A DNA stretch of 64,000 nt, taken from assembly GCA_014526335.1 (NCBI GenBank), contig JACTAT010000029.1, positions 4,172,105-4,236,104 of the forward strand, in the 5' to 3' direction. This DNA is from Chrysaora quinquecirrha. Lineage: Eukaryota > Cnidaria > Scyphozoa > Semaeostomeae > Pelagiidae. Shown one piece after another: positions 21,871-35,000 of this stretch; position 1 is the first letter of the stretch; each line of letters begins with the position of its first letter. The translations under genes were made by a program, and so were the position numbers. The notes under the pieces are model-generated. The model was not told the origin of the DNA. It did not search any database and saw only the letters and a list, made by a program, of their open reading frames with translations.

Positions 21871-22145
21871 TGTCACCCCCTCAATCTAGTTCCTTGTTTT
21901 ACGTGTTTTTTAAAAAAAATCAAACCCTTTCATTATATTACAAACGTCAAAAATGCGACAACAACCTTTAAAAATATCACTCCTCGAAGCATAAATGATA
22001 AGGCGCAATTTTTATTCAGATCCGGATCGAAATGTTGGGCAAAGACAGCAATAGTCCCGGAATCTATCCCCATAATTGTTTGCGGCAAACGATATTTCTG
22101 CAATATTACTTAACCTGCACAATGTTTAAAGATGTCATCAACAAT

Positions 22146-22350
22146 TGTATTGTATTGTTTTGTGTTGTTCAACCGTTGTTTTGTTTTGTGTTTTGTTGTA
22201 TTGTATCCTATTGTATTGTATTGTAGTGTATTGTATTGTATTGTTTTATATTGTATAATATTGTTTTGTATTGCATTGTAGTGAATTTTATTGTATTTTC
22301 CGCATTGTTCAGCAATGGTATTGTATTGTTCAACAGGTGTTTTGTATTGT
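22146..22350 (+). repeat. TATTG/TTTTG pentanucleotide microsatellite
   Basis: Long run of GTATT and GTTTT words with interruptions. Confidence 0.8.
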
Positions 22351-22735
22351 ATTGTGTAATTAGCTATAGGTTTCGTACATCACTCTAATTTATATCAATC
22401 ATTGCATTGTACAATTTTTCATATATTGTAGCATAATATACTGGATATTTTTAATATAAATACTAGCTATTTGTAAACAATTGTAAATATATGATTAGAA
22501 AAGCAGCTAGCAGGCATAGCTAACAATCGACTACGACTCCTTATATTTGAAATTGAAATATTCTTCAACACGTCTTTACCTGATGCCTTCATTGAGTGTC
22601 GTGAATATCCTTAGCACGATATATTCCTTGAAATATCCACTGGTGTCACTTATAAATGTACAGGTGTCGATAAGAAGCAATGGGAAATTTGTATGAGCAA
22701 CTCTAGGCTTGTACTGAAAATCTCTAGGCTACGGG
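22351..22735. other. AT-rich spacer before satellite A
   Basis: No gene or element recognised. Confidence 0.5.
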
Positions 22736-24730
22736 ATCAAAGGAAAAAAATCCTTAAAATCAACCAATTTTTGGCCAAAACGGCAAGGCTATACTAAGGC
22801 AAAATGGCCAAAAATCGCCCAAAATTGAGGGTTTCCAAAATGCTCTAAATAGTCAAAATAAGTCTCCTAGGGCATTAATAGACCATTTTTACGGGGTCTA
22901 ACGGGTCAAATAAAGCACCTGAGCCCATGAAATTCAACCAAAAAATCCATCAAAAATCGCCTATTTTTAGGCAAAAAGGCAAGGCTATACTAAGGCTAAA
23001 TGGCCAAAAATCGCCAAAAATCGAGGGTTTCTCAAATGCTCCAAATAGTCAAAATATGACCCCTAGGGCATTTATAGACCATTTCTACGGGGTCTAAGGG
23101 GTCAAATAAAGCACCTGATCCCATAAAAATAAACAAAAAAATCCCTCAAGAATCGCCTATTTTTAGGCATAAAGGCAAGGCTATACTAAGGCAAAATGGC
23201 CAAAAATCGCCTAAAATGGAGGGTTTCCTAAATGCTCCAAATAGATAAAATATGACCCCTAGGGCATTAATAGACCATTTTTACGGGGTCTAAGGTGTCA
23301 AATAAAGCACCTGATCCCATAAAAATAAACAAAAAAATCCCTCAAGAATCGCCTATTTTTAGGCATAAAGGCAAGGCTATACTAAGGCAAAATGGCCAAA
23401 AATCGCCTAAAATGGAGGGTTTCCTAAATGCTCCAAATAGATAAAATATGACCCCTAGGGCATTAATAGACCATTTTACGGGGTCTAAGGGGTCAAATAA
23501 AGCACCTGATTCCATAAAAATAAAGAAAAAAAACCCTCGAAAATCGCCTATTTTTAGGGAAAAAGGCAAGGCTTTAAGGTAAAATGGCCAAAAATCGCCT
23601 AAAATCGAGGGTTTCCGAAATGCTCCAAATAGTCAAAATAGGACTCTAAGGCATTAATAGACCATTTCTTCGGGGCCTAAGGAGTCAAATGAAGCACCTG
23701 AGCCCATAAAAATAATGAAAAAAATCGCCTATTTTAAGGCAAAAAGGCAAGGCTATACTAAGGCAAAATGGCCAAAAATCGCCTAAAATCGAGGGTTTCC
23801 GAAATGCTCCAAATAGTCAAAATAGGACTCTAAGGCATTAATAGCCCTTTTATTCGGGGTCTAAGTGGACAAATAAAGCACCTGAGCCAATAAAATTTAT
23901 GAAAAAAATCCCTCAAAAATCGCCTATTTTTAGGCAAAAAGGCAAGGCTATACTAAGGCAAAATGGCCAGAAATCGCCTAAAATCGAGGGTTTCCGAAAT
24001 GCTCCAAATAGTCAAAATAGGACTCTAAGGCATTAATAGACCATTTCTACGGGGTCTAAGAGGTCAAATAAAGCACCTGAGCCAATAAAATTTATGAAAA
24101 AAATCCCTCAAAAATCGCCTATTTTTAGGCATAAAGGCAAGGCTATACTAAGGCAAAATGGCCTAAAATCGCTTAAAATCGAGGGTTTCCGAAATGCTCC
24201 AAATAGTCAAAATAGGGCTTAAAGGCATTAATAGACCATTTCTACGGGGTCTAAGAGGTCAAATAAAGCACCTGAGTCCATAAAAATAAAGAAAAAAATC
24301 CCTGAAAAATCGCCTATTTTTAGGCAAAAAGGCAAGGCTATACTAAGGCAAAATGGCCAAAAATCACCTAAAATCGAAGGTTTCCGAAATGCTCCAAATA
24401 GTCAAAATAGGACTCTAAGGCATTAATAGACCATTTCTACGGGGTCTAAGAGGTCAAATAAAGCACCTGAGTCCATAAAAATAAAGAAAAAAATCCCTGA
24501 AAAATCGCCTATTTTTAGGCAAAAAGGCAAGGCTATACTAAGGCAAAATGGCCAAAAATCACCTAAAATCGAAGGTTTCCGAAATGCTCCAAATAGTCAA
24601 AATAGGACTCTAAGGCATTAATAGACCATTTTTTCGGGGTCTAAGTGGTCAAATAAAGCACCTGAGCCAATAAAATTTATGAAAAAAATCCCTCAAAAAT
24701 CGCCTATTTTTAGGCAAAAAGGCAAGGCTA
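22736..24730 (-). repeat. Satellite A, reverse-orientation block (about 10 monomers)
   Basis: Tandem monomers of 195-197 bp, measured from successive GCAAGGCTATACTAAGG words at 22783, 22979, 23175 and 23371. Landmarks are AATGGCCAAAAATCGCC, CTCCAAATAGTCAAAATA and CGGGGTCTAAG. These correspond to the reverse complement of the next block (for example ATGGCCAAAAATCG against CGATTTTTGGCCAT), so this is the same family in opposite orientation, well diverged. Monomers after about 23.6 kb are closer to one another than to the first ones. The first partial monomer is degenerate. Confidence 0.85.
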
Positions 24731-27471
24731 TTTTTGGGGGACAATTTTGTGACCCAAAATCTAGTTTTTCTGAAAGAAAAGGACTTTATTTACCCTCTAG
24801 GGGCTATTTGGGGGGTTTTTGGTACGTTTTTATAAATATTTTTGAAGAAAAAGACGAGTTTTCAAAACCCCTTATTTTGCCCGATTTTTGGCCATTTGGT
24901 AAGGCTATAGACTTACCTTTTAGGCGATTTTTTGGGGAATATTTTGTGAACCGAAATCGATTTTTTCTTAAAGAAAAAGACCTTATTTAGCCCCTAGAGG
25001 CTATTTGGGGGGCTTCTGGTAGGTTTTTATAAATATTTTTGAGGAAAAAGACGAGTTTTCAAAACCCCATATTTGCCCGATTTTTGGCCATTTGGTAAGG
25101 CTATAGACTTACCTTTTTGGCTATTTTTCGGGAAATATTTTGTGAGCCGAAATCAATTTTTTCTTAAAGAAAAAGACCTTATTTAGCCTCTAGTTGCTAT
25201 TTGGGGGGTTTCTGGTAGGTTTTTATAAATATTTTTGAAGAAAAAGACGAGTTTTCAAAACCCCTTATTTTGCCCGATTTTTTGCCATTTGGTAAGGCTA
25301 TAGACTTACCATTTTGACTATTTTTGGGGGACAATTTTGTGACCCAAAATCGATTTTTTCTGAAAGAAAAGGACTTTATTTACCTACTAGGGGCTATTTG
25401 GGGGGTTTTTGGAAGGTTTTTATAAATATTTTTGAAGAAAAAGACTACTTTTCAAAACCCCTTATTTTGCCCGATTTTTGGCCATTTGGTAAGGCTATAG
25501 ACTTACCTTTTTGGCTATTTTTGAGGGAAATTTTTGTGAGCCAAAATCGATTTTTTCTTAAAGAAAAAGACCTTATTTAGCCCCTAGAGGCTATTTTGGG
25601 GGGTTTCTGGTAGGATTTTATAAATATTTTTGAAGAAAAAGACTACTTTTCAAAACCCCTTTATTTTGCCCGATTTTCGGCCATTTGGTAAGGCTATAGA
25701 CTTACCTTTTTGGCTATTTTTTGGGAAATATTTTGTGAGCCGAAATCGATTTTTTCTTGAAGAAAAAGACCTTATTTAGCCCCTAGAGGCTATTTGGGAG
25801 GTTTCTGGTATGTTTTTATAAATATTTTTGAAGAAAAAGACGAGTTTTCAAAACCCCTCATTTTGCCCGATTTTTGGCCATTTGGTAAGGCTATAGACTT
25901 ACCTTTTTGGCTATTTTGGGGAAAATTTTGTGAGCCAAAATCGATTTTTTCTTAAAGAAAAAGACCTTATTTACCCTGTAGGGGCTATTTGGGGGGTTTC
26001 TGGTAGGTTTTTAAAAATGTTTTTTAAGAAAAAGACTACTTTTCAAAACCCCTTATTTTGCCCGATTTTTGGCCATTTGGAAAGGCTATAGACTTACCTT
26101 TTTGGCTATTTTTGGGGGAATATTTTGTGAGCCGAAATCTATTTTTTCTTAAAGAAAACGACCTTATTTAGCCCCTAGAGGCTATTTGGGGGGTTTCTGG
26201 TAGATTTTTATAAATATTTTTGAAGAAAAAGACGAGTTTTCAAAACCCCTCATTTTGCCCGATTTTTGGCCATTTGGTAAGGCTATAGACTTACCTTTTA
26301 GGCGATTTTTTGGGGAACATTTTGTACCCAAAACCCAGTTTTTTTATGAAAAAAAGACTTAATTTACCCCCTAGAGGCTATTTGGGGGGTTTCTGGATTG
26401 TTTTTATTAAAACTTTTGAAGAAAAAGATTAGTTTTCAAGACCCCTGATTTTGCACAATTTTTTGCAATTTGATAAGGCTATAGACTTACCTTTTTGACT
26501 ATTTTTGGGGGAAAATTTTGTGACCCGAAATCGATTTTTTCTTAAAGAAAAGACCTTATGTACCCCCTAGAGGCTATTTTGGGGGTTTCTGGTATGTTTT
26601 TATAAATATTTTTGAAGAAAAAGACGAGTTTTCAAAACCCCTAATTTTGCCCGATTTTTGGCCATTTGGTAAGGCTATAGACTTACCTTTTTGGCTATTT
26701 TTTGGGGAATATTTTGTGAGCCAAAATCGATTTTTTCTTAAAGAAAAAGACCTTATTTAGCCCCTAGAGGCTATTTGGGGGGTTTCTGGTAGGTTTTTAT
26801 AAATATTTTTGAAGAAAAGACTACTTTTCAAAACCCCTTATTTTGCCCTATTTTTGGCCATTTGGTAAGGCTATAGACTTACCTTTTTGGCTATTTTTTG
26901 GGGAATATTTTGTGAGCCGAAATCGATTTTTTCTTAAAGAAAAAGACCTTATTTAGCCCCTAGAGGCTATTTTGGGGGGGTTTCTGGTAGGTTTTTATAA
27001 ATATTTTTGAAGAAAAAGACGAGTTTTCAAAACCCCTTATTTTGCCCGATTTTTGGCCATTTGGTGACCCAAAATCGATTTTTTCTGAAAGAAAAGGACT
27101 TTATTTACCCTTTAGGGCTATTTTGGGGGTTTTGGTAGGTTTTATAAATATTTTTAAGAAAAGACGAGTTTTCAAAACCCTTATTTTGCCCGATTTTTGG
27201 CCATTTGGTAAGGCTATAGACTTACCTTTTTGGCTATTTTTTGGGAAATATTTTGTGAGCCGAAATCAATTTTTTCTTAAAGAAAAAGACCTTATTTAGC
27301 CCCTAGAGGCTATTTGGGGGGTTTCTGGTATGTTTTTATAAATATTTTTGAAGAAAAAGACGAGTTTTCAAAACCCCTTATTTTGCCCGACTTTTGGCCA
27401 TTTGGTAAGGCTATAGACTTACCTTTTTGACTATTTTTGGGGGACAATTTTGTGACCCAAAATCGATTTTT

Positions 27472-27519
27472 AAAGATAAGTCTATAGCCTTAAAAAATTA
27501 AGGCTATAGACTTATCTTT
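27472..27519. repeat. Perfect 22-bp hairpin inside satellite A
   Basis: A left arm containing AAGTCTATAGCCTTAA and its exact complement containing TTAAGGCTATAGACTT are separated by AAAA. The left arm is a piece of the monomer in reverse orientation, so this is a micro-inversion within the array. Confidence 0.9.
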
Positions 27520-29051
27520 TTGGCGATTTTTGGAGGAAAATTTTGGGACACAAAATCGATTTTTTGCACCCCAAAATAGTTTTTTTTGTGAAAGAAAAAA
27601 TCCTTATTTACCCCCTAGAGGCTATTTGGGGGGTTTCTGGTTGGTTTTGATAAATATTTTTGAAGAAAAAGACTACTTTTCAAAACCCCTTATTTTGCCC
27701 TATTTTTGGCCATTTGGTAAGGCTATAGACTTACCTTTTTGGCTATTTTTTGGGGAATATTTTGTGAGCCGAAATCGATTTTTTCTTAAAGAAAAAGACC
27801 TTATTTAGCCCCTAGAGGCTATTTTGGGGGGGGTTTCTGGTAGGTTTTTATAAATATTTTTGAAGAAAAAGACTACTTTTCAAAACCCCTTATTTTGCCC
27901 GATTTTTGGCCATTTGGTAAGGCTATAGACTTACCTTTTTGGCTATTTTTTGGGAAATATTTTGTGAGCCGAAATCGATTTTTTCTTAAAGAAGAAGACC
28001 TTATTTAGCCCCTAGAGGCTATTTGGGAGGTTTCTGGTATGTTTTTATAAATATTTTTGAAGAAAAAGACGAGTTTTCAAAACCCCTTATTTTGCCCGAT
28101 TTTTGGCCATTTGGTGACCCAAAATCGATTTTTTCTGAAAGCAAAGGACTTTATTTACCCTTTAGGGGCTATTTGGGGGGTTTTTGGTAGGTTTTTATAA
28201 ATATTTTTGAAGAAAAAGACGAGTTTTCAAAACCCCTTATTTTGCCCGATTTTTGGCCATTTGGTGACCCAAAATCGATTTTTTCTGAAAGCAAAGGACT
28301 TTATTTACCCTTTAGGGGCTATTTGGGGGGTTTTTGGTAGGTTTTTATAAATATTTTGAAGAAAAGACTACTTTTCAAAACCCTTATTTTGCCCGATTTT
28401 TGGCCATTTGGTAAGGCTATAGACTTACCTTTTGGCTATTTTTGGGGAATATTTTGTGAGCTGAAATCGATTTTTCTTAAAGAAAAGACCTTATTTAGCC
28501 CCTAGAGGCTATTTTGGGGGTTTCTGGTAGGTTTTATAAATATTTTTGAAGAAAAGACGAGTTTTCAAAACCCTTATTTTGCCCGATTTTTGGCCATTTG
28601 GTGACCCAAAATCGATTTTTCTGAAAGATTTTTCTGAAAGCACCCCAAAATCGTTTTTTGTGAAGAAAAGGACTTTATTTACCCTTTAGGGGCTATTTGG
28701 GGGGTTTTTGGTAGGTTTTATAAATATTTTTGAAGAAAAAGACTACTTTTCAAAACCCCTTTATTTTGCCCGATTTTCGGCCATTTGGTAAGGCTATAGA
28801 CTTACCTTTTTGGCTATTTTTTGGGAAATATTTTGTGAGCCGAAATCGATTTTTTCTTGAAGAAAAAGACCTTATTTAGCCCCTAGAGGCTATTTGGGAG
28901 GTTTCTGGTATGTTTTTATAAATATTTTTGAAGAAAAAGACGAGTTTTCAAAACCCCTTATTTTGCCCGACTTTTGGCCATTTGGTAAGGCTATAGACTT
29001 ACCTTTTTGACTATTTTTGGGGGACAATTTTGTGACCCAAAATCGATTTTT

Positions 29052-29099
29052 AAAGATAAGTCTATAGCCTTAAAAAATTAAGGCTATAGACTTATCTTT
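29052..29099. repeat. Second copy of the 22-bp hairpin
   Basis: Identical to 27472-27519 and 1580 bp downstream (about eight monomers). It was copied along with its flanks. Confidence 0.9.
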
Positions 29100-32000
29100 T
29101 TGGCGATTTTTGGAGGAAAATTTTGGGACACAAAATCGATTTTTTGCACCCCAAAATAGTTTTTTTTGTGAAAGAAAAATCCTTATTTACCCCCTAGAGG
29201 CTATTTGGGGGGTTTCTGGTTGGTTTTTATAAATATTTTTGAAGAAAAAGACTACTTTTCAAAACCCCTTATTTTTCCCTATTTTTGCCTATTTGGTAAG
29301 GCTATATGACTTACCTTTTTGACTATATTTGGGGGAAAATTTTGTGACCCGAAATCGATTCTTTCTTGAACAAAAAGACATTATTTACCCCCTAGAGGCT
29401 TTTTGGGGGGTTTCTGGTAGGTTTTTTTAAATATATTTGAAGAAAAAGACGAGTTTTCAAAACCTCTCATTTTGCCTGATTTTTGGCCATTTGGTAAGGC
29501 TATAGACTTACCTTTTTGGCGATTTTTGGAGGAAAATTTTGCACCCCAAAATCGTTTTTTTTTGTGAAAGAAAAAAACCTTATTTACCCACTAGAGGCTA
29601 TTTGGGGGGTTTCTGGTTGGTTTTTATAAATATTTTTGAAGAAAAAGACGAGTTTTCAAAACCCCTTATTTTGCCCGATTTTTGGCCATTTGGTAAGGCT
29701 ATAGACTTACCTTTTTGACTATTTTTGGGGGACAATTTTGTGACCCAAAATCGATTTTTTCTGAAAGAAAAGGACTTTATTTACCCTCTAGGGGCTATTT
29801 GGGGGGTTTTTGGTAGGTTTTTATAAATATTTTTGAAGAAAAAGAATACTTTTCAAAACCCCTTATTTTGCCCGATTTTTGGCCATTTGGTAAGGCTATA
29901 GACTTACCTTTTTGGCTATTTTTTGGGAAATATTTTGTGAGCCGAAATCGATCTTTTCTTAAAGAAAAAGACCTTATTTAGCCCCTAGAGGCTATTTGGG
30001 GGGTTTCTGGTATGTTTTTATAAATATTTTTGAAGAAAAAGACGAGTTTTCAAAACCCCTTATTTTGCCCGATTTTTGGCCATTTGGTAAGGCTATAGAC
30101 TTACCTTTTTGGCTATTTTTTGGGGAATATTTTGTGAGCCGAAATCAATTTTTTCTTAAAGAAAAAGACCTTATTTAGCCCCTAGAGGCTATTTGGGGGG
30201 TTTCTGGTAGGATTTTATAAATATTTTTGAAGAAAAAGACGAGTTTTCAAAACCCCTCATTTTGCCCGATTTTTGGCCATTTGGTAAGGCTATAGACTTA
30301 CCTTTTTGGCTATTTTGGGGAAAATTTTGTGAGCCAAAATCGATTTTTTCTTAAAGAAAAAGACCTTATTTACCCCCTAGAGGCTATTTGGGGGTTTCTG
30401 GTAGGTTTTTATAAATATTTTTGAAGAAAAAGACGAGTTTTCAAAACCCCTCATTTTGCCCGATTTTTGGCCATTTGGTAAGGCTATAGACTTATCTTTT
30501 TGGCGATTTTTGGAGGAAAATTTTGGGACAAAAAATTGATTTTTTCTGAAAGAAAAAGACTTTATTTACCCTGTAGGGGCTATTTGGGGGGTTTCTGGTA
30601 GGTTTTTATAAATATTTTTTAAGAAAAAGACTACCTTTCAAAACCCCTTATTTTGCCCGATTTTTGGCCATTTGGTAAGGCTATAGACTTACCTTTTTGG
30701 CTATTTTTGGGGGAATATTTTGTGAGCCGAAATCTATTTTTTCTTAAAGAAAACGACCTTATTTAGCCCCTAGAGGCTATTTGGGGGGTTTCTGGTAGAT
30801 TTTTATAAATATTTTTGAAGAAAAAGACGAGTTTTCAAAACCCCTCATTTTGCCCGATTTTTGGCCATTTGGTAAGGCTATAGACTTACCTTTTTGACTA
30901 TTTTTTGGGGAATATTTTGTGAGCTGAAATCGATTTTTTCTTAAAGAAAACGACCTTATTTAGCCCCTAGAGGCTATTTGGGGGGTTTCTGGTAGATTTT
31001 TATAAATATTTTTGAAGAAAAAGACGAGTTTTCAAAACCCCTCATTTTGCCCGATTTTTGGCCATTTGGTAAGGCTATAGACTTACCTTTTTGACTATTT
31101 TTTGGGGAATATTTTGTGAGCTGAAATCGATTTTTTCTTAAAGAAAAAGACCCTATTTAGCCCTTAGAGGCTATTTGGGGGGTTTTTGGTAGGTTTTTAT
31201 AAATATTTTTGAAGAAAAAGACTACTTTTCAAAACCCCTTATTTTGCCCGATTTTTGGCCATTTGGTAAGGCTATAGACTTACCTTTTTGACTATTTTTG
31301 GGGAAATACTTTGTGAGCCGAAATCGATTTTTTCTGAAAGAAAAGGACTTTATTTACCCTCTAGGGGCTATTTGGGGGGTTTTTGGTAGGTTTTTATAAA
31401 TATTTTTGAAGAAAAAGACTACTTTTCAAAACCCCTTATTTTGCCTGATTTTTGGCCATTTGGTGAGGCTATAGACTTACCTTTTAGGCGATTTTTTGGG
31501 GAACATTTTGTACCCCAAAACCCAGTTTTTTTTATGAAAAAAAGACTTAATTTACCCCCTAGAGGCTATTTGGGGGGTTTCTGGTTTGTTTTTATAAAAA
31601 CTTTTGAAGAAAAAGATTAGTTTTCAAGACCCCTGATTTTGCACAATTTTTTGCAATTTGATAAGGCTATAGACTTACCTTTTTGACTATTTTTGGGGGA
31701 AAATTTTGTGACCCGAAATCGATTTTTTCTTAAAGAAAAGACCTTATTTACCCCTAGAGGCTATTTGGGGGTTTCTGGTATGTTTTATAAATATTTTTGA
31801 AGAAAAGACGAGTTTTCAAAACCCTTATTTTGCCCGATTTTTGGCCATTTGGTAAGGCTATAGACTTACCTTTTTGGCTATTTTTTGGGGAATATTTTGT
31901 GAGCCGAAATCAATTTTTTCTTAAAGAAAAAGACCTTATTTAGCCCCTAGAGGCTATTTGGGGGGTTTCTGGTAGGATTTTATAAATATTTTTGAAGAAA

Positions 32001-35000
32001 AAGACGAGTTTTCAAAACCCTCATTTTGCCCGATTTTTGGCCATTTGGTAAGGCTATAGACTTACCTTTTTGGCTATTTTGGGGAAAATTTTGTGAGCCA
32101 AAATCGATTTTTTCTTAAAGAAAAAGACCTTATTTACCCCCTAGAGGCTATTTGGGGGGTTTCTGGTAGGTTTTTATAAATATTTTTGAAGAAAAAGACG
32201 AGTTTTCAAAACCCCTTATTTTGCCCGATTTTTGGCCATTTGGTAAGGCTATAGACTTATCTTTTGGCTATTTTGGAGGAAAATTTTGGGACAAAAATTG
32301 ATTTTTTCTGAAAGAAAAAGACTTTATTTACCCTGTAGGGGCTATTTGGGGGGTTTCTGGTAGGTTTTTATAAATATTTTTTAAGAAAAAGACGATTTTT
32401 CAAAACCCCTTATTTTGCCCGATTTTTGGCCATTTGGTAAGGCTATAGACTTACCTTTTTGACTATTTTTGGGAAATATTTTGTGAGCCGAAATCGATTT
32501 TTTCTGAAAGAAAAGGACTTTATTTACCCTCTAGGGGCTATTTGGGGGGTTTTTGGTAGGTTTTTATAAATATTTTTGAAGAAAAAGACTACTTTTCAAA
32601 ACCCCTTATTTTGCCCGATTTTTGGCCATTTGGTAAGGCTATAGACTTACCTTTTTGGCTATTTTTTGGGAAATATTTTGTGAGCCGAAATCGATTTTTT
32701 CTTAAAGAAAAAGACCTTATTTAGCCCCTAGAGGCTATTTGGGGGGTTTCTGGTATGTTTTTATAAATATTTTTGAAGAAAAAGACGAGTTTTCAAAACC
32801 CCTTATTTTGCCCGATTTTTGGCCATTTGGTAAGGCTATAGACTTACCTTTTTGACTATTTTTGGGGGACAATTTTGTGACCCAAAATCTAGTTTTTCTG
32901 AAAGAAAAGGACTTTATTTACCCTCTAGGGGCTATTTGGGGGGTTTTTGGTAGGTTTTTATAAATATTTTTGAAGAAAAAGACGAGTTTTCAAAACCCCT
33001 TATTTTGCCCGATTTTTGGCCATTTGGTAAGGCTATAGACTTACCTTTTTGACTATTTTTGGGGGACAATTTTGTGACCCAAAATCGATTTTTTCTGAAA
33101 GAAAAGGACTTTATTTAGCCCCGAGAGGCTATTTTGGGGGGTTTCTGGTAGGATTTTATAAATATTTTTGAAGAAAAAGACGAGTTTTCAAAACCCCTCA
33201 TTTTGCCCGATTTTTGGCCATTTGGTAAGGCTATAGACTTACCTTTTTGGCTATTTTGGGGAAAATTTTGTGAGCCAAAATCGATTTTTTCTTAAAGAAA
33301 AAGACCTTATTTACCCCCTAGAGGCTATTTTGGGGGTTTCTGGTAGGTTTTTATAAATATTTTTGAAGAAAAAGACGAGTTTTCAAAACCCCTCATTTTG
33401 CCCGATTTTTGGCCATTTGGTAAGGCTATAGACTTATCTTTTTGGCGATTTTTGAGGAAAATTTTGGGACACAAAATCGATTTTTTCTGAAAAAAAAGAC
33501 TTTATTTACCCTGTAGAGGCTATTTGGGGGGTTTCTGGTAGGTTTTTATAAATATTTTTGAAGAAAAAGACTACTTTTCAAAACCCCTTATTTTGCCCGA
33601 TTTTTGGCCATTTGGTAAGGCTATAGACTTACCTTTTTGGCTATTTTTGGGTAATATTTTGTGAGCCGAAATCGATTTTTTCTTAAAGAAAAAGACCTTA
33701 TTTAGCCCCTAGAGGCTATTTTGGGGGGTTTCTGGTAGGTTTTTATAAATATTTTTGAAGAAAAAGACGAGTTTTCAAAACCCTTATTTTGCCCGATTTT
33801 TGGCCATTTGGTAAGGCTATAGACTTACCTTTTTGACTATTTTTGGGGGACAATTTTGTGACCCAAAATCGATTTTTTCTGAAAGAAAAGGACTTTATTT
33901 ACCCTCTAGGGGCTATTTGGGGGGTTTTTGGTAGGTTTTTATAAATATTTTTGAAGAAAAAGACTACTTTTCAAAACCCCTTATTTTGCCCGATTTTTGG
34001 CCATTTGGTGAGGCTATAGACTTACCTTTTTGGCTATTTTTTGGGAAATATTTTGTGAGCCGAAATCGATTTTTTCTTAAAGAAAAGGACTTTATTTAGC
34101 CCCTAGAGGCTATTTGGGGGGTTTCTGGTATGTTTTTATAAATATTTTTGAAGAAAAAGACGAGTTTTCAAAACCCCTCATTTTGCCCGATTTTTGGCCA
34201 TTTGGTAAGGCTATAGACTTACCTTTTTGACTATTTTTGGGGGACAATTTTGTGACCCAAAATCGATTTTTTTCTGAAAGAAAAGGACTTTATTTACCCT
34301 CTAGGGGCTATTTGGGGGTTTTGGTAGGTTTTATAAATATTTTTGAAGAAAAGACTACTTTTCAAAACCCTTATTTTGCCGATTTTTGGCCATTTGGTAA
34401 GGCTATAGACTTACCTTTTGGCTATTTTTTGGGAAATATTTTGTGAGCCGAAATCGATTTTTCTTAAAGAAAAGGACTTTATTTAGCCCCTAGAGGCTAT
34501 TTGGGGGTTTCTGGTATGTTTTATAAATATTTTTGAAGAAAAGACGAGTTTTCAAAACCCTTATTTTGCCCGATTTTTGGCCATTTGGTAAGGCTATAGA
34601 CTTACCTTTTGGCTATTTTTGGGAAATATTTTGTGAGCTGAAATCGATTTTTCTCAAAGAAAAAGACCTTATTTAGCCCCTAGAGGCTATTTGGGGGGTT
34701 TCTGGTATGTTTTTATAAATATTTTTGAAGAAAAAGACGAGTTTTCAAAACCCCTTATTTTGCCCGATTTTTGGCCATTTGGTAAGGCTATAGACTTACC
34801 TTTTTGACTATTTTTGGGGGACAATTTTGTGACCCAAAATCTAGTTTTTCTGAAAGAAAAGGACTTTATTTACCCTCTAGGGGCTATTTGGGGGGTTTTT
34901 GGTACGGTTTTATAAATATTTTTGAAGAAAAAGACGAGTTTTCAAAACCCCTTATTTTGCCCGATTTTTGGCCATTTGGTAAGGCTATAGACTTACCTTT

